From NCBI GenBank assembly GCA_037178675.1, contig JAYMGJ010000514.1, positions 24,394-88,393 of the forward strand: 64,000 bases of DNA. The letters run 5' to 3'. Positions 49,769 to 62,003 of the stretch are shown here, in pieces. The notes beneath the pieces were generated by a model, which searched no databases, was not told where the DNA came from, and was given only the letters and a program-made list of their open reading frames with translations. A program made the translations under genes and the position numbers. Numbering within the stretch: the stretch's first letter is position 1; every line of letters begins with the position of its first letter. The stretch is from Scleroderma bovista. Taxonomy: Eukaryota; Basidiomycota; Agaricomycetes; Boletales; Sclerodermataceae.

Positions 49769-52700
49769 TCAGAACCTGAATTCATGCCCCTCTTCGCCTT
49801 CATTCTCGTTCACCTCCATACCCGAAAACTCATCTTCAACGTCACTATTCTTGGAAGCTTCTTCATCGTCCTCAGAGATATCCTCTCTGGTATTGCCATC
49901 TGTGCCATTGTCGGTACCACATGCTTTTTCACCATCGCAAGAGTTGGTATTCGCGTTGTCCTCGAAGATATCCTCCTCCTCAGTGGCCTGGTTTTCCATT
50001 AAGGACTGGTTGTATTGAATGGCATGGCCGACACTGAAACCTACAAAATGAACATACATGTCACAATCAGCAAAGCTAGGTAATAGCAGAAGATTCAGTC
50101 ATGCTTTGGTAGACATGGAGTAATACTTACATATTTACATAATACGCTGTCCAATCATCAGGACTGCCATTTTCCTGTGCTATAGAAGGTCCATGGGGAA
50201 GAAGAGAGTCGGTATGGCCCTTGGTGAAAGCTGGGATGAGGTGGCAAGCACAGAGCACTCGGGATGGATCAAGAAACCCAAATGCACCAGGAGAGTCCAG
50301 AATGAATCCAATTTTGGGAAGGCGAGCTTTTTTAATACCCCATTGGTAGCTGGGCACAACTCCGAACCATCTCACCCATAAGACTTCCATTTGCCTCATG
50401 CCACAATGGTTGACTGGAATAAGAAAAGCACCAAGTAAAAGGATGAGTGCCAGGGCCATGTTCTCATGAGAGCATCATAATAAATGCACCATGCCCTGGA
50501 CGAAGTGTGTCTTGCTCACGACAGATGTCATAGGTCGTGTAGTTGACTTGAAAGTGTTTTGGTTGTAAAACACAGTTGAGATTGTTCACAAAACAAACAG
50601 TGTTTCACTGTTTGCTGGTAAACTCCTGTTCATCTCCGTCGTACTCATTATCCAGCAATCGTGAAGGAAGGTGGTCTTTGAGCCTTGGGATGAAATCCTG
50701 GAAATGACTGACAAGTAAGCAAGTTGATGATGACATAGACAACAGATTAGAACACCTGACATGAACCTTGAAGGCCGGATCACCTTGGTGTTGAAAAATA
50801 TATTTAGCCAAATTAACACTGTTTTTTGGCGAATCAGACAAAAAGTGATGGGGTCGAAGGGGCGCAGGGGCTGCTTCATCTGTATTCATCATGCTGGTTT
50901 CAACACTGTCATGTACATCTTGCCTTTGGATATGTGTATGCCACCGTTCTTGTGCTGCCAGCTGTCTTGCTGGGTCTTTCTTGTTCGTATTTTTTTAAAA
51001 GCCCTTGAGAAGGCGATGGGATTGTTCTCCCTAGTAATTAGTGTCAGTCAATCATTTTGGTTCTCAGTTTTGTGATGTCCACTGAAACAGAAGTTGCTCA
51101 CCAGTTGAGTTGTATAGGAGTCTGTTGTTCCAAACAGATGGATGTTGTGAACATAGTCGCCCAGGGCATGGAGTTTGTAAGTTGCTAAGTTGAATGACTT
51201 TGGTTGAGCAGCTGATGTGGCGCTGGTTTTGGATGATCCTGGTAGTGTTGTATCAATGCTGCGTGCCTTGTCTTGCCATCATGCCGTGGTCTCTGATGCA
51301 AGCTCCATGGTCTTAAAAGTGGTGCAAGTGAAATCCTGAAATTTGCGCAACTGATCCCCAAGTAGCTGAGAAGCTTCATCAAGGAGTTTAAGGGAGTGGT
51401 CAGTGTGAAGTCGCAACTTCGCAAGAGCATGCCATTGTGCCAGTCGAAACAGTAACATTTGAATTACCTCATCGTGTTTAGAAGGAAAAAGCCCCTTGAA
51501 CACAGGCATAGCACACTGGAACAAACATCAATCCAAGCAATACATAATTGTCACAAACAGTACTTACCTGAACAACATCTTCAAAATGTCGGGCCACACA
51601 TTGACAGGCTTCTGAGACACTGGAAGGAAATCAACAGATTGCACCCTTCCCACAGGAGGGAATTTGATGAAATCTGGACCAAAGAAACATGAGCTGCTTG
51701 GTTCAGTATGATAAATTGTGCACGAGACATACCGTGCATCAAGAGTGGCCACCAAGCTGGTCCCCGACATTGGGTTAACTGCATGAAGTAGCCGTAAAAG
51801 GTGCTTGAATACTGATTTGAAAATTCCCAGCTCGAATTCATGTAATAGATCTACCGTGAGTGCATGATAAATGTCAAAACCAAGGGGCCCAAGTGTATCA
51901 GCAAATGAGTTCTTGTAGAAAAGGGACAGTCAACCATAGTGGATATCAAGAGCAAGAAACATATGAAAGTTGGTACCAGTGATAAAGCTTTAAGCTGCAA
52001 TTCTGGAAATGCACCCTTAATCGGTGCACCAGAATTGTAGATTGCATTGTGGGCAGCTACAACACGTTCTTGAAAGTAGCAGCGAATCTTTGATATATGT
52101 TGTAAAGCATCCGAAAGAAAGCCAAGGCGGTAAAACTCTGTCTTGGGAATCATGCACCAGGGACATGGGCAAATACCCTTATCTCGAATTGTGGCCAGAA
52201 GTACTCTGGATGTAATGAGCCTTTAAATCACTAGCCATATCTAAAGTTGAACATACTTCTCTGGATAATCTGCAGAGTATGTGAAAATGCATGGAAACAA
52301 TCTATGCAACTTTCCGTCAAAACATTTGACCACAATGCCATTGCAATACGCATCAAGAAATTTGTCATCAAGTAAAATCTTCCAGACTCCATGAATAAGC
52401 TCTCGTTTGCAGTGAGTCAGAATGTCACTGTAGTTCTTCTTCCTTGAGAACTCAGAGATGAAATTAGTGATAGTGCATGGAATCTATTGAAAGGTTACCA
52501 GGTTCACTGACAGTCATCAAATAAGTTTCAAGACTTACTGTTGGGATGAATGCAACAGGATGACATGCGCCAGATGTAGGGCATGCACGTAAATACTTGA
52601 ACTAATTTCCAAAGAACAGATACACTGGCCAAGCGGATGCATTCCCAAACTGTGCGAGATGCGTGGCATTGGACCAAAACATGAGTCCTGCAATGACCCT

Positions 52701-53964
52701 TTCTAATTTACACCCATCATCACGTCTCTGCTTTTGTAGTGCATCATGTGCATCGTTCCACGCTTCTGAAGTGTAGAGCTCATCATATAAGCATTGCTCG
52801 TGACCATCCGCTGGAGAGTGCCAGACTCATTTGAATGGAGTAAAATGAAACCACTTTGATATCGACTGAGGACTCTTTCCAACCATCTTGTCGTAGAGGA
52901 TTGCTCTCATCGAGAGCACTTTCTGAGCTGTCAAAGTGCTTCATCTTGGTGTGTGCATTAAAACCTCGAAGATCGTGGGGATCAAAGTCGTCTTCTTGCA
53001 ACATATTCGCAAGTTGGGTGACCTCAGCCTCAGACTTCTGCCTGCTTCCGGTCATCATCCAAGTCATGATCCGCCAGATGCTCATATTTTTCCAAGGCCA
53101 GGGTGGCAGCGGAGGAGTGTAAGAAGTCGAAGGCATGGACGTGGATGCTTCATCATCGTGACTGTTCGAGAGCTGTTCAATGGACACGAATGCATCCGGG
53201 TCATATGATGGCCTGTGGCGGTAAAGGCGCGCAATGCCAAAATGGTTGAATGACGTGCAAATGGTATCAAATACATGGAGGATAACACGAGGCAGCATAT
53301 TTTGGGGCGTAGCGTTGTCAGATTCCACAGGTGTAGAATCCTCGGTGGTAATGGGCAGAGGAGGTTCTGGAAACACATCTCGAAATCGTGCAGGTAAGCG
53401 CCTTGCTCATGATGGCCTGCCTGTTTGGTTGGTCTCTACGGGACATGGGGGCAACGGGGGACATGCACCTTCCGTCATCGAAGAGCTTTCCATCAACTTT
53501 GAAACTAAATCAGCTGATGCAACTAGTATATCAGTGTAGTCAGCACCGACCTGATGCAGGGTCTGGGATGTCACCAGCGGAGTGAGGGGTCCGCCAAACA
53601 CTGTACTAGATGAAGATGCTGAGGTGTTGACAGACGGCAAATTGAGCGGAGCCATTTCAGGGTTTATGGAAATAGATGTGGTGGCTGGAGCTGAATCCTA
53701 GAATTACAATAGCGGTGAACATTAGAGTATGCTTCGAATACCTTTCTGCAGAGTTCGGATAACCTACATCGTCCAATTCAACTCTCGCCTTCTTCGATGT
53801 TCCCAATACACACCAATTGATGAGCGTTTACGTTGTAAATCCGACCGCGAAGTACAATGTCGCTGGTAGTGAACACAGCTTGAGCGATGGTGAAAAACAC
53901 CTCGACTGGTGTCGAATGAACGCTCGCAAGAGAGTGCTCCACACCGAAATAAGCCGTCACCCAT
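49769..53964 (-). pseudogene. Plavaka-type transposase, decayed
   Basis: Reading down from 53964: a zinc-finger-like start (FRCGALSCERSFDTSRG ... HHRSSCVHYQRH); a Ser/Thr-rich linker with PCPVETNQTGRPS; LYRHRPSYDPDAFVSIEQLS, PPWPWKNMSIWRIMTWMMTG, SRQKSEAEVTQLANML and EDDFDPHDLRGFNAHTKM (53240-52890); FSADYPEKVLLAT-type text and CPWCMIPKTEFYRLGF (about 52270-52120); HDEVIQMLLFRLAQWHALAK and LRKFQDFTCTTFKTMEL (51480-51290); LHALGDYVHNIHLFGTT; RLKDHLPSRLLDNEYDGDEQ; EVLWVRWFG, DSPGAFGFLDPSRVL and CHLIPAFTKGHTDSLLP (50380-50200); and an acidic tail to 49769. This order is the Plavaka transposase of basidiomycetes. In-frame TGA codons at 50605-50607 and 50464-50466 break the C-terminal part. Terminal repeats were not found. 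Confidence 0.85.
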
Positions 53965-54199
53965 GACAGTGAGAAAAACACAGAGTAGCACGAATGTGAC
54001 TAGAAAAAAGTGCATCAGATGCTGCATGATGCAGCAGTGGGAGCGGGACAGTAGTAGCGCGCAGGAAATGACTCGTAGCCTGAGCCTCCAAAGATAATCA
54101 TGCTGTGCTCAGCGGGGCTGTGCAGCAATTCGACACGTTGAACGTTAACCCTTAGCCAAAGCAAGTGAACTGGCATACGCCAGCGCTTTAGCAGTGAGC

Positions 54200-54540
54200 A
54201 GGTAGTACGTACACTCATTGTCTCGACTCTCGACTCCCTACTCGCTGTATCATTGGCTGACTTTTGTGGCCCATGGGTATTGTTGGTCGACTTCTGTTGC
54301 CTGCCGGGCCATTGCAGTGAGCAAGTGTGAGCGCTTGGCATGCATTCCCTGTACTATTGGCTAACCTCTGTTGCCTGTCGGATTGAGCAGGTGTTTGTGC
54401 TGCACATTCCCTGCTTGCTCTATCATTGGCTGACATTTGTGGTCCACTGCCCATTGCAGTGAGTGCCATGCATTCCCTGTACTGTTGGCTAACCTTTATT
54501 GCCTGTCGGGGTGAACAGGTGCTCACGCTGTGCATTTCCT
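54200..54540. repeat. Tandem repeat, ~130-bp period
   Basis: tgcattccctgtacta or tgtactg, followed by ttggctaacc, recurs near 54342 and 54470. Related partial units (tcattggctgac, gcccattgcagtgag) lie between and before them. No coding potential. Confidence 0.6.
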
Positions 54541-55349
54541 CTCTCCTATGCTCTCATTGATTTGACTTCCGTGCCTTTATTTGATGGACCCAGTCAGTTT
54601 CCCTCCTTGGCCATGCGACCACTCATGTCAAGTATTTCAAGGTGATCCACCGAACAATTCTAGGCCAGACTCAGGCGAGGAGAAACTGCAGTGCAGCAAC
54701 TTCACATGTAAGTTTCAGATTGATTCATAGTCCCCAATCTCGACTCACCCTAATTACAATCACAATCACGCGACCACAATGACAACCACAAGGGCAAAGA
54801 CGATTCACCACAATCAGCTACACCCGCTGCAGCATGCAGAGGCACGACGACGACGCTTATTGGCAGTTTGCTGAAGCACGGCGACCACATGCTCACCTGC
54901 AGCTGGTAAAGGAATGGCAATAGCAACGGCGACACCCATGTAGTAATGCTGCCGTGAACCCATATTCTGCTACCTCGTCACAGGTGCATCACCGGAGGAG
55001 ATACAGCATCTACATTTGCAGGAAAAGGTGCAGTACAAATACATTGGCCAGCGCAGCACTGATACCCGTCCAAACTTCGTCAGAGACGATGGTGCACAGT
55101 AATTTGAGTAACTCAAAGTTGCTCTCAAAACAATTGGCCTCTCAAAGCGACATGTTGCCCAAACATGTCACCCCATCGTTATCATCCTTCATCCTTGGCA
55201 ACCTCGAGTTCACAATCAACCATTCTGGCGACGTCAACGCTGATGCTGACGTGCTTATCCGTGTGATTTTATATGGTGGGCGACCGTCGCTTGGCCAGCA
55301 CCAACTTTCATCTGCTGCAAGTAAGACATCATGGATTCATTGATATGGA
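54541..55349. other. Unassigned stretch
   Basis: One plus-strand frame (54954-55343) contains LSSFILGNLEFTINHSGDVN and ADVLIRVILYGGRPSLG, which looks protein-like, but no family, start or splice context is convincing. Confidence 0.3.
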
Positions 55350-56099
55350 ATGTGGCTGGCTTTGCTCTTCTCGGCGATGACATCAACGGTCTCCGCCCAA
55401 GCCCAATCCGAGGTCGATGGGCCAGAAACGTCCTCTCAGGATCACTGGACCTCGCCCCTCAATCACTTCCGCCCGACTCCAATGTCTTTCACTGTGCAGT
55501 ACGACCACAATCCATCTTCTCCAGTTTCTGCTACCACGGCTACCGCAATCGTTAAAGGAACACCCCGTGTCAAGCTCGACAATCCTGTACGACCACCTAC
55601 CAAACCTAGGGACTTTGCAATGTCGCCATCTGCGCCAGGGTCAGAACTCCTTCAGCCACAGGCTCTCTATCTCCTTCCGAGTCTGAAAGCCGGAGCGTCC
55701 ATCCACGGGGCCCCCATCCCAGGCGCCCAACAGAACCCCGAGCGTATCGGCAGGAATACCCGGCAACAAACCATTTGTTCCACCTCCATCATCACATCTG
55801 CAATCACTCCAACAACAGAAACAACAATGACGCCCGTCTACTTCCTCCGCTGCACTACTGACGGCAAAGCAGCCCATGCAGAACCAAGGATCGCGGGCCC
55901 CAACAGCCCCTTCTTCGCCCTAACCCCCTTAACCCCGGTTCGTGGTCACTCATTCAGATTCGAACAAATTGTCACTTGCCAACTTGATATCCTCCGCTCC
56001 CCAACTGAACAGAAAGCCCTCTGGGTGTTCAATTGGTTTGAGTGGAAAATTCGACTTGGGTGGCGAGCGAAAATCAGCTACAAGGGAAAGTGGTGTTAG
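55350..56099 (+). CDS. Hypothetical protein
   Basis: A 249-residue uninterrupted frame, Pro/Ser/Thr-rich in the first two thirds (SPLNHFRPTPMSFTVQYDHN, NPVRPPTKPRDFAMSPSAP), with a more ordered end (RFEQIVTCQLDILRSPTEQK, ALWVFNWFEWKIRLGWR). The region after it (56100-56330) keeps open frames without recognisable text. It directly precedes the kinase remnant of copy D. Family unknown; it may be part of the composite locus. Confidence 0.35.
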   Translation: MWLALLFSAMTSTVSAQAQSEVDGPETSSQDHWTSPLNHFRPTPMSFTVQYDHNPSSPVSATTATAIVKGTPRVKLDNPVRPPTKPRDFAMSPSAPGSELLQPQALYLLPSLKAGASIHGAPIPGAQQNPERIGRNTRQQTICSTSIITSAITPTTETTMTPVYFLRCTTDGKAAHAEPRIAGPNSPFFALTPLTPVRGHSFRFEQIVTCQLDILRSPTEQKALWVFNWFEWKIRLGWRAKISYKGKWC

Positions 56100-56402
56100 T
56101 CTCAGGCAAAAATACGGCGTGTCAGAAAGTTGTGATAGGGAGAGGCGTAACGTTGGTCGTATGGCTCGCCCACAAATGGGACTGGGCGGGAGAAGCTGTA
56201 TACCGTCAAGGTGAGCCCTGCACGTTCATGCCTATCCCCCCTCCTTTATTCCACGGGTCAAGTATGCTTATCATTCTTCCTCTTTCCTTAGGGGTGCCGG
56301 AAGCGTCACAATAACGAATATGCAAAGGAATACGTAGCTTACGGCGGTGGTCTACATCTCTCTACATTGCACCATGTCAACATCTTCGAGACTGATCTAA
56401 CT

Positions 56403-57128
56403 AGAGAATTTATTCTTTGACACGCAGGGTCATCTCAAGGTGTGCCTTCTGTCATCCTCTCTCAGCAACGATTAACTGAATGAACTGATGATTTATACTT
56501 GGATCGATGATTACGGCGCTTCAGCGGTGTACCATTTCCTGTGGGAGTCAACAGTGCATATGTCAACTGGACTATGTGGGAGCGAGCCCTGCAGTTTGTA
56601 AGCTCCCTTTTACCACCGATCTGGTCATCCTGATTTATTTATTTTCTTTCGTTCGTGTGTACGATCCAGCGTACGACGCCCGTCTCGTCGATATCTTGGT
56701 ATGTGGGATCGTCTATTATTGTCTCCATTTTCAAGAAATGCCCTAGCGCGTCGTGCAGACATCCGACACTCTACGCGGCATACGCCCAGGCACGCACATC
56801 CCACCAGACGCACACTTGCACATCGTCAAAGACATTCTCGGTCCCTAGCGCTGCTACGTACTCCAGCAAAGACTTCACCAAGGAACCGCATACATCCACA
56901 TCGTCGCTGTCCTCCTCTTCCCGCGAGTGCGAAAGGGAGCGTGAAAGGGAGGTGGTGTTTTATCCTGCCAAGATTAGTAATGTCTCGCTGCGCGCATGCC
57001 GCTCGCTCACACGCAGAATGCCCAAGCTGGACTCGAGGAAACGGGCGTGTATCAAAGAGGTAATGATGCATTCCTGGGTGGCGGAGAGTGGTCATGAGTC
57101 TTCCCTTCTCACTCCTATCGGGTATTGA
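56403..57128 (+). pseudogene. HAL/NPR-type protein kinase remnant, copy D
   Basis: Begins at the end of the catalytic loop (ENLFFDTQGHLK), then, across an intron whose acceptor reads GG where copy C has AG, IDDYGASAVYHFLWES and VHMSTGLCGSEPC. Next come YDPAYDARLVDILVCGIVYY and CLHFQEMP, a frame change, then TLYAAYAQARTSHQTHT, ISNVSLRACRSLTRRMPKLD and RKRACIKEVMMHSWVAESGH, stopping at 57128. It is shorter than copy C at the 5' end (no glycine loop, no HRD) but keeps a longer intact C-lobe frame. DYG stands in place of DFG. Not functional as a kinase. Confidence 0.65.
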
Positions 57129-59502
57129 AGGTGTACATAGTACCCATGCAAGCCTAAGACCCTGGTGCCCTGGACGCTGTTGTCCTCGCTTATACTAGCA
57201 TCAGCCTTCGGCGTCAATCTACCTCCGCCCTCCATCTGCTGCGGATATGGGGCTGGGCACAGGCACTGACGTCCATTGAGTGCTTTGGGTATTTCTGCAC
57301 CGGAGTACAGGAAACAGAGAAAAGCCGTTGCACATGCAGAGGTGGCGTTGCTGACCCCGCCACTCACTCTGTGACCAAGGCTGCCGCCAGAAGTCGGGTA
57401 ATGAGGACTTCGACGAGGAAGACGATGACTTTCAACCCGTCGCCAGCAGCTCTAACACTATTGATGTCTGCTGTGGAACTATCCGCAAGCAAATGCACCG
57501 CAACGAGCTCAGGGATGGTTACCACCATCTCAAGTTCTGTGCAAAGGAGCGTCTACACCATTTTATCGTGCTAGCCCTTCTCTGCTGACCAGCCCCGGAG
57601 ATCTTACACTGATCTTGGAGACTATCTCTACATCCACGCCTTCGTTACCACTTCCACCATTGTCACATCCGCCTCCCCCAGTTCTAGCGCCTTCCCCGGC
57701 CCCCGTCAGCATTCCATCGGGCACCCCGGTTGCAAGACAAATCATGATTATTTCTTCGCCATCCCCATCATTGTCTCGCACACCTTCTACCGCACCTTCT
57801 GTGTCAGCCTTAGTTCACGCGAAGACTATGATATTGTTTCTTTACCAAATGTCCCACCGGCCTCTGACATATCTACAGAACCTTCTTTGTTGTCAACGAC
57901 AGTAAGTACTGGCACGCTATACGTGGTGAGTTCAATTTTGGAGCTGGATAATGGAAATTATTACATGGGTTGTTTAGCATGTATGCATGGCTACTCCCAG
58001 TACCAACAGGCCTTCTATTCTCACGACGCTGGCTCCAGAAGCAGAAACAGAGGCCACTAGGACGGAGACAGATACTCGCGATATCACTCGCGACATTGAG
58101 CGTATACTGCGAGAGATTTGAGAATTGGACCATTTGAGGGACGAAGAAACACACGGCGTCGCAGAGAATGTGTGCATAATCTGTGACGAGTTGCGACTGC
58201 TCTCGGAATATGTGCGAAACAGATTGATGACCACCAAACGCATTGTTGTCACACCAGCAGCGCCGCCCACTGTCGCGCATAGAGACAAATCAGTAGGTGG
58301 GAGTAGTGCCATATCTGAGCACAGCATCACTCCTGCCGGACCCAGGGATCATCCACATTTGATTCTTGTCAAGATGTCTCCTCCTCTCACTTGAACTCCC
58401 TCGATCACGTCCTCTGTACCTGGCCTGTTGTACCTCTCGTCGCATCACTCTGACGATGATCTTTTATATGGTGAACATGAAGTCATGAAAGGGGAAGAAC
58501 GAGCTCCCGTCATCGTTTGCTTGGTCGTCGTCGTCTCCATTATCACCGTCCTCTGATGTCACGCCGTCCCTAATCTCCTCATCTGAACCCTCACCAGGAC
58601 CAACTCTTTCTTTGACCTCATCCTCATTGACTCCGACGCCCCCGCCTTCATCTCCTACGCCATCCACGTCTTCCAGCAGCACTGCACGCCCCGGCTGAGA
58701 ATCACCATCCTTTTCTGTGCTGAGTGACATGCTTGTCAACTTAAGAGAGCAGATGAATGCCCTTTAGGAGGGTCAGTCATGACACACCAAACTGCTTGAC
58801 GAGTTGCGGCAGTCCTGTCCCATGCCTCAAGACAACGCGGAGGTACTCGAGCGCCTGGACACAATTGAATGCCTTCTTCAACGCGTGATCGAAAGAACCG
58901 AATTGGTAACTGAAAGGCATACAACGGAAACGATCCGGGAGCACGAAACCAGGAGACCCAGGGTGGAATCCATCTCTGAATCTTCCACTGATGCAGAGAG
59001 CCTGTATCATCGATGGATCAATTTATTGCACCAACCCGAGCACACGTGCATCCATGCTCCTACACCACAACATGTCGGCCCGTCTTTGGACGAACAATTG
59101 TTGGCATTATTTGGTGCTCTCCCCTCACAACGCCCAGCTGGAGTTCAACCACCCATGTATCAGCCAACGCAGCGGCCGTCGAGATCGAGGAGCGCTAGCC
59201 CAGATCTGGAGAGGAGTACCACTGCTCCACCTTTCACTGCGCCAGTCATATTCTCTCCTGAAACTATTCATGATCGTCCGTTGCGGTGGCCTCATCCCAG
59301 GGCTCAGTTCAGGCCACCAAGGGGACACTCCCCACCAGCCGAAAGACCTGAACCACCCCTTGTCGTCCCTGTGGCTCAACCTCCCTCGAGCCTCACATCT
59401 CAGCCAATGCATACAATGGGTGATGCACCAGCAAAGCGTGTTCCCCATGCCCAACCCGTGTACCCAGTTGTGGTAAACATCCTTTTCTCTAATTGCTCTT
59501 AA
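57129..59502 (+). pseudogene. Disordered Pro/Ser-rich protein remnant, module copy D
   Basis: After a tail piece (PATHSVTKAAARSRV, 57360-57410) the order is PLPPLSHPPPPVLAPSPAPV and SSPSPSLSRTPSTAPSVS (57640-57810); TRTETDTRDITRDIERILRE (58050-58120); HLRDEETHGVAENVCIICDE and VGGSSAISEHSITPAGPRDH (58128-58350); a Ser-rich run ELPSSFAWSSSSPLSPSSDV (58500-58560); then the longest intact frame, 58804-59502, with a coiled coil (DNAEVLERLDTIECLLQRVI) and a Pro-rich part (SPDLERSTTAPPFTAPVIF). Introns are plausible between some pieces, so this copy is better preserved than C, but frameshifts relative to C (at about 57810) and stops remain. Function unknown. Confidence 0.5.
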
Positions 59503-60300
59503 TTTTGTTGTGGCCCCGTTGCATGAACGACCTCCAACGGCACCTGCGACATTAGGGGGTGTGGACAATCCGCACGCTTCAAGTAGTTGGTACCGACGAC
59601 GGCCGCATCGTGATGCCGTGAGTGCACTTTTCTTGTTTACAGACCTTAGACCCTTATCTCCCTGCTGCAGGCTGGTGGCGTTGTCCCACCTGGTGACGTC
59701 TTCCCCCCACCGCCACCCGGAGGTCAGGGATCTACTTATGTCCCTATGCCCCCTGGGCCCATGAGTATTTGTATCTGTCCTATTTGTTACACTTCCTCAC
59801 AATATGTATAGACCATCGTGCAATTGCCACTTTTTGATATGCTAATGGGATATTGAGGGTGAATTTCCGTGAATTTCTTTGACTGCAAATATATCTAAGA
59901 TGCCGGTAGGAACACCGGCTAGCTCAACTGGTTACTGTGGATCGACAACATGAACTAATGTGATATATGCGCTGCCTTAATGAATGGCGTTGGGGGCATG
60001 CCAAAACCACCCATTAGAGGCACACATTGACAAATGCAATCACCGAGGAAGACCGGGACGTCAAGGATGCAGCTCAACACGGTGATGCCAACGGTGCGGG
60101 TGTGAGTGGAGTGGGGGGTACCATGTCTTGCTGGTGAGTTCCGCACTGCTGTTGATACACTGTTTGACACGCCAAGACACAAGTGTGGTACATCTTTTAT
60201 ATGAACTTCGTAGATGCATGTCTGCCTAATCAGCTTGAGCAGCATCTGTCTTGGGACAACCAGACCCTTTCTATAGCTAGAGGACATTTTGTTTTATTAT
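59503..60300 (+). pseudogene. Tail module of composite locus, copy D
   Basis: TLGGVDNPHASSSWYRRRPH (59550-59610) repeats 45740-45800 of copy C, including its neighbour gtgatgccgtgagt. The end (EEDRDVKDAAQHGDANGAGV, about 60040-60105, then gtttgacac) repeats 49290-49400. It ends near tagaggacattttg at about 60280. From 60301 to 61323 I see no gene; a plus frame at 61097-61327 (GPEFASSLQGLHPYVQKE) is unassigned. Confidence 0.45.
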
Positions 60301-61323
60301 CGCCAGAGGTACATACTAGTGTATTGGATTAATTTCACCTTGTTGTGTTAGTCCATCTTAGGAGAAACTCATGATTTGCCTTGTCCAATATTGAGTACAA
60401 TGAGATGTGTGGCACTATGGTGAAATTGGCAGGGCCACAAAAAATTAATATGCAGATATTGCATTATAAGGAACTGGTGAATGGGTCCCAGAGCCCGTAT
60501 CAAGCAAAGAGGTAATATTTTTTCAACATCTTGTCAAACCTCTATATCACATTTATAATTGTTATAGAAAATGCTATCAGTTCAGTCTCTCTGAAGAATG
60601 AACTATATTTTGCCTACATTATGCACCATGCAGCACAGTATTGGTGTCTTCTTCCCATTAGTTACTAGCCTGCTTGTTGGCTTGCACAGTGCTTGGATGC
60701 TCTTTTAATTTATACACATCATGCCGTCGGAGTGAAAATTGCAAGGCATTAGGATTGTAAATGACAAAGCTTTAGACAGCATGACCAAATTACCACTGAC
60801 TGGGGTGGAGTAGCAAGATATTGACAAATGTTTAGGAGTCGGGCAAGGTTTCTATTGAGTTAGAAGAAGTTAGAAAGCACACATTTATTTTGCTTAGCTA
60901 ACAACACCAAAAACTGATAGCATGCTCTTATGGTTTCAGTGATGTCTCTCTCGACGAGGTATTTACTAATCTGTTTGTACCTGAGCTATTCTGGCTAGGT
61001 CAGCCAATCTTTATTTCGCCCCACCTCCGAGACACGCCGACAAGGTATTAGAAGGGTCGCTGTACCAAACAGGTTCGCATACCTCAGTTACATAAAATGC
61101 GGTTGACCCGCATACACATGCCAATACTACGCCAGATTGCTTGTTTCTTGGACATTGATAGAGATCAAACTTCACAGGCTACTACCATGGTAACGGAATA
61201 TCCTGGCCCAGAGTTTGCGTCCTCGCTGCAAGGACTACATCCATATGTCCAAAAAGAGTGCGTCCCGGATGTATTCACGAGTCACCCAGAGCTTGCGCAA
61301 TGCATTCTTTCCTGTCGACGTGG

Positions 61324-61912
61324 CTAGCAAACAAAATAGCCGGTGCCATTATCCGGATCCTGGACCATCTCAAGAATCAAACCAGCTACCTCTTCCATGC
61401 CTTGAGAGTTCTCCCGGGGCCTTAGTCGATTCAGGGAGGACATGTGAGGGTCCATCTGGTAGGATAATGATTCCCTGCTTTGAAGAGACTGACTAAGCTT
61501 CGGCGCACCTATAGTTCTATCCCGTGGTTCAGACGCACCTGTCATGATTTCGGTGCATACGATTGCATTTTTGGAGTTGTGGTCTTGCAGTGCTAGGAAC
61601 TGCGCGTCTGTTTGTTCGGAGCAAACAACACTCTTCCACCTAATTGCAGCCTCGGTGTTGTTGGGTTTCGTGACTACAGGGGGCAGTTGTCCTGATTCGG
61701 ATAATGCATCATTGCACAGCTGAGGAACGACTTGTCTTCCTTGGAGCTAGGGTAGTAATGTCATCACTTCCTCGGTTCCACGTTTCACCGTCACGCGTCA
61801 CGCTTGTATTGTTACCACTGACGGCTACTTCGACTCGACACTCACACTCACCTTTTTCTTGATACAGACAAGGCAGCGCCTCTACGTATGGTATGGAACC
61901 TAAACTTGCCAA
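61324..61912 (-). CDS. Hypothetical protein, minus strand
   Basis: A long frame from about 61735 down to the TAG at 61324-61326 reads LCNDALSESGQLPPVVTKPN, SVVCSEQTDAQFLALQDHNS, KNAIVCTEIMTGASEPRD and SQGMEEVAGLILEMVQDPDN. Upstream, 61912-61850 gives LASLGSIPYVEALPCLYQEK before a GTGAGT donor. The two pieces look like exons of one gene, but the donor-acceptor pair I tried did not keep the frame, so the join is unresolved. Family unknown. It diverges from the GTPase-TPR gene, whose start lies about 90 bases away. Confidence 0.4.
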
Positions 61913-62003
61913 CCAGTTCCAGCCTGTTTCGTCATCTTGCAGGAAGAATAATCATGGATCAGGTTCGCAGTGACCCTTTGATTGCAAAATGTAATTTGGC
62001 ATA

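Noticed and set aside
53764..54027. Signal-peptide protein starting MQHLMHFFLVTFVLLC
   Set aside because: The following cysteine/histidine pattern matches the start of the Plavaka transposase; the hydrophobic leader lies upstream of a more likely start at 53964.
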